Origin: Erigeron canadensis
Lineage: Eukaryota > Streptophyta > Magnoliopsida > Asterales > Asteraceae
Reading direction: 5' to 3'
Assembly: GCF_010389155.1 (NCBI RefSeq)
Contig: NC_057767.1
Coordinates: 27,167,723 to 27,231,722 of the forward strand
DNA length: 64,000 nt
In this document: piece by piece, positions 1 to 12,747 of the stretch
Layout: each line of letters begins with the position of its first letter
Position numbering within the stretch: position 1 is the stretch's first letter
Position numbers and translations under genes: made by a program
The notes under the pieces: model-generated
The model's input: the letters and a program-made list of their open reading frames with translations, nothing else
The model's database searches: none
Told to the model about the DNA's origin: nothing

Positions 1-2389
1 ATAATAAGGTATAGATATAGAAGTATATATAAGCTAGTAAAAAGCTAAGATAGTACAAATATGAGTTAAAATATAAGATATATGGAAAAACTAGAAAAGA
101 AATCTGTTTATTTATGTCTAAACTATTTAACTTAGATCTTGATGAACACAAAAATTAAATTTTTTATTTCTTGCCTATCTCAGGTTTTATTTTTTATTGG
201 AGAAAATGCAGTCATTATCTTTAGTCTTGTGTCTGAGAGAACATTCATGAGTAGAAAACGCGAAGATAAGTGAGATGTTGCACCATGAATTTCATACCTC
301 TGCTGAAAAAGTACAAGCCGTGAGTAGGTGGTCTATCGTTTCTTAACCTTTATTTCATAGAGGTCTCAACAATCAAAGAAAATTTTACCAGATGGAAATG
401 TTTACAATTCATTCATTTTTTATACAACCAAACTTAATAAAAAAATCAAACGCAATGTTTTTTAGTATAAGTGTCATAAATAGAGGGAGTATTAGTACGG
501 ACTAAAGGGTGTGTGTGGCTTTTATAATTAAATTTTCAATCTCGTGATTGAAGCAACAAAAAGAAAACTTAGTTGATCCTTTTCGATTAAACAACTGGCT
601 AACCTTAATACTAATCGTGACTCTTCTTACGAGAAAAGTGTGTTCCATGCTGAAATATATGGATTTCGTTTTAATATATTTTGTTTAAATTGTGAATTTT
701 TTCAACTCTCATATTACCAAAATAACAAATAAAAAAATTACATTTTTGACTAATGGTGTTCATATTACGGTCCAAAATTTTAACTATAATCATATTCTAA
801 TATCTTTGTGCATTGATAAAAAAAAAAAAAGATAGTTTTAACTTTAATTGTTATCTTATAACCCTAACCATGTTTTAAAAGGTTATTTAATAAATTTGGG
901 AATCTTTGTGACCATTTACTTAACTTTGTTAAATTAAGTGACTGGGGATTTATTGTTTGTTACTAAAACATGATCATCTAATTAGGACATATACATTTCA
1001 CTTACGTTGTATACTTATAAAAGGTCAAAATTTCCAGCTTGTATTGTTTTATTTGAATCAATTATTTCCAGGATACTTAACTAAACATATTGTTAAGTAA
1101 AGGTTTTACTATCGTTAAGATCTTGAAGTCACAAACCTTATCAACGAATCATCAACCTCATTGGCAACATACTGTTAGGCCTTAATTATGTATATTTGTT
1201 TTTTACTTGTTATTAATCAATTAATCATTAGCCCAGCTTGTACTGTTTTATTTGAATCAATTTCATGTTTGTCATTGTCATCATTAAGATGAGTTGCCTC
1301 CTAATCAAAGAAGTTATTTACTTGTAACCTTATAAACATTATACTTGCTACTTGACTAGGAGTTCTCTTCGACACATCTTGTAAACATGGCATGAAACTT
1401 TGAAAAGAATGATCAGACATGGAATCAATTATCGTTTTGAATAAACATGATCAATAGGACGTTTACGTTGAAAAGTATTACTAGGCGTCCAGACCCCTTG
1501 TAAAGATTTAATGTGTGGAAAGGCTATGATAAATAGCTTTTAAAACCACTGGTCTTCAACAAAGTTGAGGACATTGGAAACACTCATTCATAAACTGGAG
1601 TCTAATGCCTTATCGAAATGATTGAAACGGCCGCAGAGTTAAGGTAAAAGGGTACCAGAATCGATTAGTTCTACTCAGTTACCATGTTAATACATGGCGC
1701 TAAAAAGAGATTTGAAAAGAACTTAACAGCGCTTACTAGCCTGGCATATAAATTATAACAAAACAAGTTTTGTTGTGAAATTTGGCTCTTTATACAGGTT
1801 ATCCACAATTAGCACACAAACTGTGAGCCTTCTAACTATAAAATTTTGGTTCTGCTAAAGATAACATTTAATACACAAATGTCACCAATCAAATTTGCAA
1901 GATACATTTGAATACATTTGTTTACAATATCTTCAATCCTCACTTTTAATGAAAAGAAAGGTTAGATAATCAGTTTAAACCAACAACTACCAGGTGTTTA
2001 CAAGACACCAACCTTTGTTAAAACCCAAGATACTACACAACCTGCATACTCACCAAAAACCGATTGAAGCACACAATAAACGTGCTTTATTAAGTTGTCA
2101 GACATGGCATCTTAGACTTTTGTAGTCACTTAACGATGCCTGCCTTTGTAGCTAAGCATACCAGATTAAAGAATGAAAGAAATGAATTGTAATGTCATCC
2201 AAAAGCAAAAAACTAATTATGAGACATGAAACATAGCATATAGATAAACATGGCATTATAAGAAATTGTACTTGCATAGCCAAAACCAAAAGAGTAATAC
2301 TCTGAAAAGAAAATAAATAACATTAAACCAGTAATCTGTATCAAAACATCCTAAAAACAGAACATACTCACCAAAATTATTAAAAGTTT
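1..2389. other. Intergenic region downstream of RPS2, no gene seen
   Basis: AT-rich sequence without a convincing reading frame. A 30-bp direct repeat with one mismatch lies at 1034-1063 and 1233-1262. The part nearest 2390 should contain the RPS2 3' UTR and polyadenylation region on the minus strand, but I cannot place the cleavage site. Confidence 0.6.
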
Positions 2390-4873
2390 TCAAGCAACGA
2401 CATCAGCAGCATCCTCGACATAGGCGATAGCCTTTGTTGTTGGCTTTTGTAGTAAATCGGTGTGCTCTTGGAATGGGGACCTCGAAAACCTTGTCTCTCT
2501 CCAGAAATCAGGGGTCAAGAAACCATAGGTCTTGAGGAGACAGTCAAAGGTTGCCTGCAAATCAACATTACACTTAATTTATGCAATTTCTTTAAATCTG
2601 TGATAACTCTGTTCGTATATATAGTTTAAGGGAAAAAATATTTTTTTGCAAACATACCACAATAACATACAGAAAGCAGAATGTACATTTGGAAGTAAAA
2701 AGACCTATGAGCCACAAAAAAACAAATGCAAAACATATATATACATTATCACATTATGCTGTTCAGAACAATACTGTCTTTGAAAAAACTCATGAAAAGA
2801 AACATAAAAGGACAGGATAGTACTATATATTTATTTTTTTTTAAAAAAGCACTTCTATGATGTTTGACATTGAAATTACATATTTAAAATCATAATTCTG
2901 CAAATTCCGTTTATACCTAAATAATCAAAATCATTAAAGCCCAATGAAAACATAACTACACTTTCAAATTCTTTCATTTTGATATATCATTCAAACCAAA
3001 ACAAAAAATGACCTCCAAAACTTCTTCCAAAATTAAACCTCTCAATAAAATTGAATCCTACAACAATTTCCACCAAACTGAAAACACATAAAGGTTCTTG
3101 AAACACAAGTGCATGTTAAAAACAGATCAACAATGATCCCACGCTTGCAGCCTCATCGATATCAAACTATTGAAGTGATAGAACTGCTTTATAGTAAAGA
3201 AGTTAACCTCAAAAATAGAAAGATACATATTGGATTTGGCGGAACACATGAAAATCCGTAAAGAAATTGCAGAAATGTTTCAAATGTCTATATTTTTTTA
3301 TTATATAAACCTCACCAACTAACAACAAAATAACAAACCTTGGATGGTACATACCATTCTCCCTTTAAAAAAAAAAACAATTGAAGAAAAACTTGGATAA
3401 AACATTTTGTAAGATTTAATCAACAAAAAATAGTAACACATACACAAACAAAAGTCCGACTAAACATAATTAGCAAAAGCAAAAAATATGATTGCAAAAT
3501 CAGCAGTCAAACAAGATATCTAATAAATGTAATCACATTTTAAGAACCAAAAAGGTGTTCGATTAAGCTAACTTTGAAAGCTTTTATTGCATTATTTTGG
3601 GTCAGAATATCATTTAGAAACCCCATCACATAGAATTTCCAAGTAAATACAAGAAACTAACAACTTGAATCAAACATATCAAAATTCGTACAAGGATTCA
3701 TTCCAAAACAAACCCCCATAGTCAGCCATCCATTTCCAATATACATATACAGGCTTAGCTAAATAGGTACACATACATACATACATATACACATAAATAT
3801 GATCAAAATAAACATATGTAAACAATTATCATCAAAGCAGACATATCTAACCAGCTATACCATTTAGCGATATACATACATACATACATAGACACATAGA
3901 TTTGACAAGTAAATACAAGAAACAAACTAGTATCAAACATTTCAATATGCATACATTCATCCATTCCAAAACAAATCCCCATAGTCATTCATACATTTCC
4001 ATCGCATATACATAATTATCACCAAAACAGACATATCTAAACAGCTATACATACATAAATATAAATATGATGAAAATAAACCTCTACAATCATTGATTCA
4101 TTTCCAAAACATAGAAACAAATATCACCAAAACAAACATATCTAAACACCTATACATACATAAATATATATATATATATAATTAAAGATAAACAAAAGTT
4201 AGCAATAGACCTTGACGAAATTTCCAAGTGTCTTGGTAGACCCACGAGAAGAAGTAAAAACATCATCAATCCCAGCAAACTGCAACACCTTTTTCGGAAC
4301 TCTCGCCGCCACAATCCCAGCTCCACGTGGCGCCGGCACAAGTCTCACAGTCACCGACCCACATTTCCCGGTCACCTTTGTCGGAACAGTATGTACTTTC
4401 CCAATCTTATTCCCCCAATACCCTCTCCTCACCGGAATCACCGATAACTTCGCCAAAATTATCGCTCCCCTAATCGCCGTCGCCACTTCTTTAGAACACT
4501 TGACACCTAACCCCACATGCCCATTACTGTCACCGACAACGACAAAAGCCTTAAACCTCGTACGTTGTCCCGCACGTGTTTGTTTTTGAACAGGCATGAT
4601 TTTCATTACTTCATCTTTTAGACCTGGTAAGATTTGGTCAATGATTTGGTATTCTTTGATTGGTAAAGAATGAAGGTAAATTTCTTCGAGTTTTGAGATT
4701 TTTTTTTCTTTTACTAAACGACCGAGTTTTGTTACCGGAACCCATTTTTCTTCCTCCTTTTCTCCGCGGGTTCCACGACGGCGGCCGCGACCACGGTCAC
4801 CACGGCCGCGTCCACGGTCGCTGAAACTCCTACCGAAGCTGCCGCGGTCTCCACCTGTACCTCTTTCTGCCAT
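2390..4873 (-). CDS. RPS2: 40S ribosomal protein S2 (uS5), two exons
   Basis: Cytosolic small-subunit ribosomal protein uS5, which sits near the mRNA entry channel and contributes to decoding fidelity. Exon 1 is 4873-4211 and exon 2 is 2554-2390, with an intron of 1656 nt (GT...AG) between them, giving 275 aa, the usual plant length. The N-terminus (about residues 1-45) is an RG-rich tail ([13 protein letters not shown]) typical of eukaryotic uS5. The S5 N-terminal double-stranded RNA-binding domain covers about 85-150 ([19 protein letters not shown]) and the S5 C-terminal domain about 165-235 ([20 protein letters not shown]). Reading through the donor would give a false stop after FVKVYC. 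Splicing instead joins FVK to [15 protein letters not shown], the conserved uS5 continuation. The start ATG is the first in the transcript and follows a ribosomal-protein-type promoter. No disrupted codon is visible and I expect a working gene. Confidence 0.96.
3620..4180. repeat. Degenerate tandem duplication inside the RPS2 intron
   Basis: Segments around 3640-3760, 3900-4020 and 4020-4170 repeat the same succession of motifs (AAGTAAATACAAGAAAC, CCATTCCAAAACAAA, AGACATATCTAA, CATACATACATA) with many changes. This looks like an old tandem expansion of about 130-260 bp units next to the splice donor. It has no coding potential. Confidence 0.55.
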
Positions 4874-5010
4874 GGTTGGTTGGTTTAGGGTTTGGGAGAT
4901 AGAGAGATGGAAAATAGAGATGGGATAACCCTAGTAGATATTATATGGAGGATTTTATATGCTGGAAATGGTTAGGGTTTTTTATTGGGCTTTTTTGGGC
5001 TGGATGTTGT
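4874..5010 (-). promoter_or_regulatory. RPS2 promoter and leader: telo-boxes, TATA-like box, site II elements
   Basis: Read on the minus strand, there are two telo-boxes (AAACCCTAA) at 4885-4893 and 4972-4980, a TATA-like ATATAAAA at about 4943-4950, and two site II motifs (TGGGCT on the plus strand) at 4986-4991 and 4996-5001. Telo-box plus TGGGCY site II pairs are the known signature of plant ribosomal-protein and other growth-linked promoters, bound by Myb-like telobox factors and TCP factors. Spacing from ATG 4873 is compatible with a leader of roughly 40 nt. The elements are seen in the sequence; their function here is inferred. Confidence 0.8.
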
Positions 5011-5324
5011 AAATGGTTGGCCTGTCCATTAAGTTGGATATGGTTTTCTGAATTTCTTATTTTCTAGTCGTGTATTAAGACAATGTTAGAATTTCTTGTA
5101 TATATTTAACAAAGATGATAACTAATTTATGATAGTAGGTTTTGTTTTTATTTAAAATTCTAGAGTCAATGTTCTCAAAACTAGACCGGAACTCGAACCG
5201 TTAGGTGGTTTACGATTCTACCGGAACCAGTCAAATCAAATTAGTAAAATTGTTCTCTTTCTCTCTCTATATTATGTGATACATGAACGGGTATGAATAA
5301 GATAGTTGAAAAGTTTAACTTAAA

Positions 5325-5412
5325 AGACAAGTTGGTAGAGATGTAGCACGCTCTTGTTTTGGAAATTAAGGCTATACGTTCAAATCTTATATCAAGTATA
5401 TGTTTTACACTT
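5325..5412 (+). mobile_element. tRNA-derived SINE-like fragment
   Basis: The Pol III box A consensus TRGYNNARNNG is matched exactly at 5333-5343 (TGGTAGAGATG) and box B GWTCRANNC exactly at 5378-5386 (GTTCAAATC), 34 nt apart, as in tRNA-derived SINE heads. The rest does not fold as a proper tRNA and no clear tail or target duplication was found, so this may be a truncated SINE or a decayed tRNA copy. Confidence 0.45.
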
Positions 5413-5730
5413 TTACCAAGAAATCTTCTTTTTTTTTTTTTTATTTTAATATATATCTAGTGAATAAGGGGTTAAGTTAAGTTCATTCGACTTACAAACA
5501 TCAACCCATTTTTGGGTAAAAGGTCCACCCTGGTTAGATTTACATCAATCCATTTTCATCCATACACTAGGTGTTTAATTGTTTATCACTACACTTCAAT
5601 TATCAAAGAGCGTATTTAGGATGCAAAATGAGTTGAAGTTGTTTTCAATTGAAGTAATGTAGCTTTCAAGTTTAATATTGGGTTCAAACATTTCTTTGTT
5701 GTAGGTTCAACAAATTTGTGTTTGTAATAA

Positions 5731-6140
5731 TGAGAACAAGTACATACGCGTTGCGGCGATGAGATTGTGGGGTGATAGGTCATCGAGTGTGATAGCCAAA
5801 TACCTTAACCGTACGGGCTCCGCCTTCGGATTTAAAAATTCGTCGAAAGTATATCGAATGACATCTCTAATGAAAGAGCATGAAATTTTAAAAACACCCA
5901 TATAATTTTTATAATTTATCGATGTACGGTTTTTGAGATAAAAGATTTTGAATGAATTGGAAGAATAAATGATTTATGGAGGAGATAGAAAAAAATAATT
6001 GGTTGAGATTTGAGGAGAGTGAAAGAGTAATGTAGTTAGTTTAAGTAATATTGAATAGATAGGGGTATTTTGAGAAAGTAAATGTTGAAACTTAAAATTT
6101 AGACATGGGGAATTTGCTTTATAATATAGTATAATATAGA
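5731..6140 (-). mobile_element. Short non-autonomous Helitron-like element, family 1 copy 1
   Basis: Read on the minus strand it begins TCTATATTATACTATATTA at 6140 and ends in a GC-rich stretch (GCCGCAACGCG) and TTCTCA at 5731, flanked by A (5') and T (3') as Helitrons are. It shares most of its length with 36190-36655 and 21559-21850, including the CCGTACG-containing block followed by ATTCGTCGAAAGTATATCG. It carries no ORF. The 3' end is CTCA rather than the canonical CTRR, so the superfamily call is an inference. Confidence 0.5.
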
Positions 6141-6803
6141 TCTAAGTGGGTGCTATCCATCTAGTTGATCTTCAAATCAACGTATCATTTGCTTTTGAAT
6201 TAAAAAATTGTTCTTATACATTATTTGTAAAATGTTTAGAGTTTAACCATACTTGTTAACTATCAAAAAAGATTCTAGTACCAAAATAGTATAAGTTCAA
6301 AAAACTACATCAAAAGTTTGGACAAAATAAATGCTCACTTTGATTACAGATACAACTTCAAGGTTTATAAATGGGCTTAAAAGTTTTATGCTATCTCATA
6401 TATAATTCGGGTTAGCCCAAAACCTGATCCAGTAAACCAAAGCAAACCGTACAGCAATTTAATAAATTAATTTAGGTTCACCAAACGAAATACCCGATTT
6501 TAAAATTTAGCTTAGATTAGGTTGAGCTTGATTTTATGTTATGTGGTTCAGACCCACCCAAAGACTGAAGACCTTGCATGTAGTCATGTGCATAAGAGGA
6601 CGAACCTTGTAAAGAACAACCTCATGAAAATGAAGTAAACTTCTCGTGTTTTACTACGAATTTAAATCTTAAAAGTTTTATTAAATGAAATGTACTATTA
6701 GTTTGTCCCAAAAGTTTAGAAAAAGTAGATTTAATGGCCTTAATCAAGGAGAAATTTTCATGTCATTTTTGTTTGATGTTAGGCCGGTACTTATAGTCTT
6801 ATA

Positions 6804-6888
6804 GGGCGTCTTCTCCCGCTCCCGACGCTGTCCGGCGTCAAGGAGGGGGAAGACGCTATTAGCACGGGACGCGCGTCCTATACTAATG
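6804..6888. repeat. GC-rich imperfect inverted repeat
   Basis: GGGCGTCTTCTCCC at 6804-6817 is mirrored by GGGGGAAGACGCT at about 6845-6857, with GACGC and GCGTC boxes in between and GGGACGCGCGTCC after it. The GC content is far above that of the flanks. It could be a MITE remnant or part of one; no target duplication was found. Confidence 0.4.
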
Positions 6889-7224
6889 AATAATTGACGA
6901 ATAGGGAAAGATGTTGGTTCCTATAAGAAGTGGCTTACATGTTGGTTTACAAATGTAAATGATAATAGTTGGGTATTTGATTTAAATTTGACATCCAATA
7001 GAATTCAAATTCGGTTCTTAGTTTGTTTTTTGACTTGTTTTGAAAACGCTATCAACCCGAAAACCCAAAACAAAGTACGAGTAATTGAGAGAACTCAAAT
7101 ACGAATCGATGAACATCCTAGATACATGCCCTACATGTTTAGAGAGTTGATGTGATAATATTTTAATCATGGAAACCTGACTTTACTTGGTCAATTCTAG
7201 CAGCTTTTAGTCTTTTACCATGGC

Positions 7225-7569
7225 TATGTTTGGTACAAGTTTTTCAGGAGTTTTAGTTTTTCATTTTAAATTAAAATCTCCTAAAATATTAAAAGCTTTG
7301 TTTGAATGCAACTAGCGTTAGCTTTTATTTAAAAGAAAAAGCTCCAAAATGAAACGCTAGTTGAAATAGCGTTTCAGGAGCTTTAGCTTTTCGATGAAGC
7401 TTTTACTCTTTAAAAGTACACAAATGCCTCTTAAGGTTGCAGCTACAATTACCATACCAAACACTTTTAAAAAATAAAAGCTACAGCTTACAGTTTCAAC
7501 TAAAAGCTACAGCTTACAGCTTTAACTACACGCTACAGTTACTAGCTACAACTACTTTTGCCAAACATA
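7225..7569. mobile_element. MITE-like element with TATGTTTGG termini
   Basis: The left end TATGTTTGGTACAAGT (7225-7240) and the inverted right end ACTTTTGCCAAACATA (7554-7569) form imperfect 16-bp terminal inverted repeats. The interior is built of AAAAGCT(A/C)CAGCTT-type repeats, typical of MITEs of this terminal class in plants. No reliable target duplication was visible, so the boundaries may be off by a few bases. Confidence 0.5.
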
Positions 7570-9615
7570 CATAACTCGACAAAATTATCACCACCAAACC
7601 CACACGGGTCTCAAATAGACAAAGTACTTATTAGTTATCACATACTTTACCAATATCGGTATCATGGTGGCTTTTCAATAATAACCTTAAAAATAAAGCA
7701 TAAATTTGTGCGTGATATATCTCAAACTTGGTATATTTTAGATGTTGTTTCTACTAGTTATCTAGAATACTGTAATTGTAATTGTACATTCTAATTTCCT
7801 TTAGTACCTTGCTAGCTGAACTTTATTAACATATTATTTTTCCGTCGCTTAAAAAGATATATTAACTTTTTATATCACAGCAAACCATTCTAATCATTAT
7901 GACTCATTATTATACAAAATAGTTTTTTACTCATTAATTTGTCATTGTTTCCACGAAGTCGGGCCAACTGACCAGCCACGACGCCAGTTTCGTGATCTTT
8001 GATGCCATTGCCATCCATACCAAAGACCGGTACAAATGTTATAGTATCAGACAGGAAAAAGTTCTAGCAAATATGAAGTTTTGAACTTTGTATACATTAA
8101 TTGATTTTTTTAATTAGAACGGCAAAAAAATATTATTATTACAGACCATTTAACAAGATGTTAGCGGTCAAGAGTACAAATATACAATCTAGAATTCAAA
8201 ACTTACACATTTATATCTTACCCGTGACTTTAATTGCTAAGACTTTAAAAAGGTTGAAAAAATCTAGTGTCAGTTATAATTGCCCGAAACACGAGAAAAA
8301 ACCTCATCAATGAAGGCGAGCCACTAGTTTTCAGTTATTAAAAAGTTGTACATGAATAACACTATGTTAATCTTTGTGATAATGTATTGCTTTTCAAGTT
8401 TTAAAAATTCTTAGTCATTTGAAATGCCCGAATTATCAAATATTTTAATCCAACAACGATCAGCTGACTGGCTTCTGCATTGCAAAGAGGCAAGAAGCTA
8501 GCAAAACTAGTCAAATTCCCACACTAGTCTTTTCAAAAGTTGTGCTCGTATCCATCAATGGCTTTTTCACTTTTTGTGTTGGTTTATTCCTCATAAGACG
8601 CCACAATCTAGGCAACCTACATTTTTATATTTGGTTTCCTAAAATTAAAAGAAAATTAGTTTTGGCCTTGTACTCAGAATTTTTATTAACGGTAAAATAT
8701 TATACTTTCATTCTTAAATTACACAAGTTCCTAAGATGTATTGCTTTCATTTTTTTTCCATCTTCTTCATGCTTTTAGATACTAAGAAATTCCATTACTA
8801 AATTTGGATCTTCATAGGGTTTTTTTTGTTGAGGTAAAAGCTTGAAAACACCAAGATATCGGTATAGATAAATACAGTTTTATGTGGATGTATAGGTACT
8901 TGTGTTTGAGTGAGACTGAAGGATTGTTAGTGAGTAAAACTCATTTAAGTAAGCAACTAATCTAGATCTATCTATCACATACATAGGTGGTGTGTGTCAT
9001 TCTTGAAACGGTGTCGAAAATGGAGATGGGTAGTGTTGAAATTTGGAATTAGTGGGGTGGTTTGGTCGAAAGACATGTGCCACGTGAGTTGGTCAGTGAA
9101 AACAATGGGTTGGTGTTTGTAATAATGTACGTTTATCGTTTATATGTATCATCGACTTTATATACATTATAAGTTTTATGTATCATTGTGTTTTCCAAGA
9201 CAATGCCCGAGAAAAAAAAAACTAGTTTATAAACAAATGAGGCGCTTACCTTCCAAAACAAATACTAGCATTAATTTTACGGTAAAAAAGTAATAGTGCA
9301 AATACACTTACTCTAATACGATTTTCCAAATCCATCAGTACTACTAGCCAAGTATAGAAATATATTCGACGACGTATATGTTGTGTTTGCTAAGGAAACT
9401 GAAGGTCGATACTTTCTTTAACAATAATAATTAAATTGGTTTCTTTTAGAATTTCTGTTTAATGAAAGTACGTGGCTGATTGTGTAATTTAAGACCAAAG
9501 TAGTCAAACACTCTTTATTACCAACTACCACTTTCTAGTTTTTTGAACGTTATTGTCTCACACACACATATACAAACTCACACACACACGAACACATTAT
9601 TTGATATAGCTAGTG
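7570..9615. other. Intergenic region, no supported gene
   Basis: Several short ORFs occur but none has a recognisable motif or gene-like composition. A more GC-rich stretch at about 7945-8035 could be a small exon-like fragment, but I cannot assign it. The last 100 bp before 9616 contain CA-rich leader-like sequence (CACACACACATATAC) suited to the 5' UTR of the following gene. Confidence 0.4.
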
Positions 9616-9972
9616 ATGGTCACATTAAGACTAATGTCCTTCAAAAGAAGAGACGAATATGATCAGTTACCGCCACTGGTGGTGAATCCGCCATCACCAG
9701 TGGCGATAGCACAAAGCCGCACAACACACCGGTCTATTGAGACACTGGTGGTTGTACTGGCTGTAATAATTATTATAGTAGTAATAGCAGGGTTTATTGC
9801 AAGGTTATGTGGTGGAAGACATTATGGTGGACATGGTGGAGATCATGAACTTGAAGGATGGATTGAGAGTAAATGTAGAAGTTGCATTGATTCCGGCGTG
9901 CCATCTGCTCCGGCGCCGGCACCATCAGCAAAGGAAGAAGTAAAACCAACAAATGATGAAGCCAATAAGTGA
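9616..9972 (+). CDS. Small single-pass membrane protein, 118 aa
   Basis: Single-exon gene. The sequence shows a basic and Pro-rich N-terminal part (residues 1-42), a strongly hydrophobic segment at about 43-62 (LVVVLAVIIIIVVIAGFIA) predicted to span a membrane, then a juxtamembrane CGGRHYGGHGGDHELEGW block with IESKCRSCID, and an acidic, Ala/Pro-rich tail. The compact Cys/Gly/His block after the membrane segment is familiar from small plant membrane proteins of unknown function; I give no biochemical role. The first ATG is at 9616. A second in-frame ATG at 9634 (MSFKRR) is a plausible alternative start giving 112 aa. The leader is CA-rich and the 3' side has a long T tract (about 10030-10047). 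No defect is visible and it stands alone, with no neighbour within 2 kb. Confidence 0.72.
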   Translation: MVTLRLMSFKRRDEYDQLPPLVVNPPSPVAIAQSRTTHRSIETLVVVLAVIIIIVVIAGFIARLCGGRHYGGHGGDHELEGWIESKCRSCIDSGVPSAPAPAPSAKEEVKPTNDEANK

Positions 9973-12747
9973 AGAAATACTAAGACAAGTGGTGAGTAAG
10001 CTTAGGTGTAATTGTATAATGTGGTGTTCTTTTTTTTTTTTTTTTTTCTTGTTCTTTAATTTCAGATTCAAAGTATTTAAGGGTTTATTGGTTAAATGGA
10101 ATTAATTTATTGATGTATAGCAAGAATTTGTTTCTCTGATTTATTTAGTTAGTTATATGCCATTTAATCCGATTTTTTGAATGATTGTATATTTGTATTC
10201 ATGTCGATCTGTTTGTTGTATAAAGATATGTTTTATGTAAACAGGTAGACTAATTTACCGAAAGTTTTATAGTATGGTAATATTTTATTAACTAGTGAAA
10301 ACCATACTAATATACTAATATATGATCAATACTATGAATCCTTTTTCTTTATTGATGATCAGTAATGATTAAAGAGTAATATTGAACAAAGAAACATTAA
10401 TGCACTTTAAACTAATTTAATGTTGGGAAACATGATGATATGGACAAAAACGAAAGAGAACAAATGTCGACACAGATTCTTTTGGGTAAAAGATAATGTT
10501 CATGTTACAAGCTTAATCAATCATAGTTTTTAAGAGGTTGATTATAGACCATTAAAATATTATAGATAAATATGAACATTACTTGAAAGTTGAATTTCGC
10601 TAATCATATAGAGCTATCATTAATTCGTGTAACTCATACAAATAACCGGATTCTTTAATAAGTAATTATCATTGTCATATAAAACATATTGTGTTAATCA
10701 TAATCATTAATTAGTACTCTTATAATTAGGAAAAAATAATGTATCTTTTGAACATCAAAAGAGATTTTACAGTTTTTATACGAATATAACGAGAAGCTAC
10801 GACTACATGCAATATTTACAATTTATAAGTTATACAACACATGAACATAACGTATAAGGGCTAAAGGGCACGTGTTATTCGTTAAGTTAATTATTACTCG
10901 TAAGTCGTAACTAGGATCTAATTAAGGTGTTTATACTTGGTATATGCAAGTCAAGTTTGGTTTAAATTGCCCTTTACATTATTGTTTATTGGTTTATCCA
11001 ATAGGTCAATTTAATTGATTGATATGCCTTTTCAGGTTTGGACTTCAAGCTAGAGGTTAGATATTGTTGATTGCTCCATGTGGATTTAGGAATTCACATC
11101 AGTAAATGTTTGTAGGGGAGCTGATTTTTTTACTAGAGATTTTTATTTCTTTCCTATACTAAGATTTGTTTTGACTATTTTGCCCGTAACCAATTACGGA
11201 GTTTGAAATGATGAAGTCCTAGAGAGACTATTTTTGGTTTCATTCAATTTTCAAACACAAATAATGGAAACGTCTCATCCTTAACCCCTGGACATAAATA
11301 TCATTTAACAAAAAACAAAATAAATGGAGAGAGTTTTTGGTTTTAGTTCAAAGATATATTGATAGAAGTAAGTTTTTTTTTACACGTGAACATTACAGAA
11401 ATGCCGACGCACTCCTTACCTAACATGGTAAGGACCTATTCAGCGTGAGCAATATAAAGTTTAATGTTGGTTGGGGCAACGTATTATGGGTAGGCATTCT
11501 TGAATGAACTATATTATATTCGATATCATAAGTATAAAGTAATTATTAATTACTTATTAGTGTTATTTTATCAAAATATAAATTGCAAATAATGGTATTC
11601 AAGTTTGTTGATTTTTAAAGTTAAGGCATTCAACTTTTTTATCATTAATAAAAGATATCAAACTTATTAAAGCATAAAAATAAAACCTTATTTTTGACAA
11701 TTGTTTTAACCAAAATTTTGAATATCCAAACTTTAAGTATTCAACTTTTGGATTTAAATATCCAAATATTGAAATTCATTATCTGAAATTTCAAATATTT
11801 GACTTTATCATTTTAAGTTTTAGGAATCCTACTTTATTTTTTGTGATTATTTATTAATTCAAATCCAAACAGTTGGATATTTGAAGTTTGAATATTTAAA
11901 ACTTCGGATATTTGAGTTTTCGAATAAAATCGAATTAAAATACGGGTTCGGTTAGGGATAGTTTTGAACAACCTTGTGGTTCCTTCGTGTACGAAAATCT
12001 TAACAAAAACTACGTTTAGTAATTGTCAGAAAAAAGGATTTATTTTAATGTTTGAAAAGTTGAATACTTTATATAGAATACCTTAAATTAAGAAATCTAC
12101 ACTTTTCGGTGCAATTTGCCCTTTATCTAAAGTTGTTTGAATGGGAAGATTGGATATAATAATCAATTATTGAGTTTAAAAATAAGTTAGACTAAGGGTA
12201 AAAAAGTTAAAACAAATCTTTTATAGTATATAAGAATAAAATTCTGTAGTATAAAAATCAGCTTAATTAGTTATTGTAGAAATTTTGTACAAACTTCTAA
12301 GTAATGGCTTTACTATTTTAGACAATTGCGCATTTCATTATCATTTAGTATCTAAAAGTGCGTAAATAATAAGAGTAACATTTGTGATTATTCCTTTTTT
12401 TTCTTTTTTCTTTTTCTTTTGTTATGTATATGTGATTTTTTTTGACAATTATTATCTATTTTTCCATTATTGTAAAGATTATCTTTTTAACAAGATAAAA
12501 ATAAAAAATCATACGCTTAACACGAATCAAACCGGCCGGGGACGTATAAATAAACGACAAGTACTCTAGTCATGATGTACATTTCCCATCTAATCAAAAC
12601 ATCCAGTTTTTGTGTAACTTTCAACTGACTTTGTTAGCTGATTTTAAGTAATTGTTAATAGGTTAGTATGCATGATTTCACGTTATTTTTTCCTTTTAAT
12701 AACTTATAAACGTAGCCTTTTGGATAATTTGAATACAGTATTTCATA
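9973..12747. other. Intergenic AT-rich region, no gene seen
   Basis: A long AT-rich stretch with low-complexity and mirrored segments, for example repeated AATATCCAAA and TTTGAATATTT motifs at 11600-11940 that suggest old foldback elements. No boundary or ORF is supportable. The 3' UTR of the 9616 gene lies in its first 200-300 bp. Confidence 0.45.

Noticed and set aside
4212..4589. 125-codon plus-strand ORF
   Set aside because: Antisense shadow of RPS2 exon 1; no independent motifs.
8101..8778. Two plus-strand ORFs of 70-78 codons
   Set aside because: AT-driven composition, no motif, no promoter context; chance open frames.
11580..11940. Foldback-like AATATCC/TTTGAATA repeats
   Set aside because: Mirrored words occur, but no terminal repeats or target duplication can be fixed; low-complexity AT DNA is a sufficient explanation.
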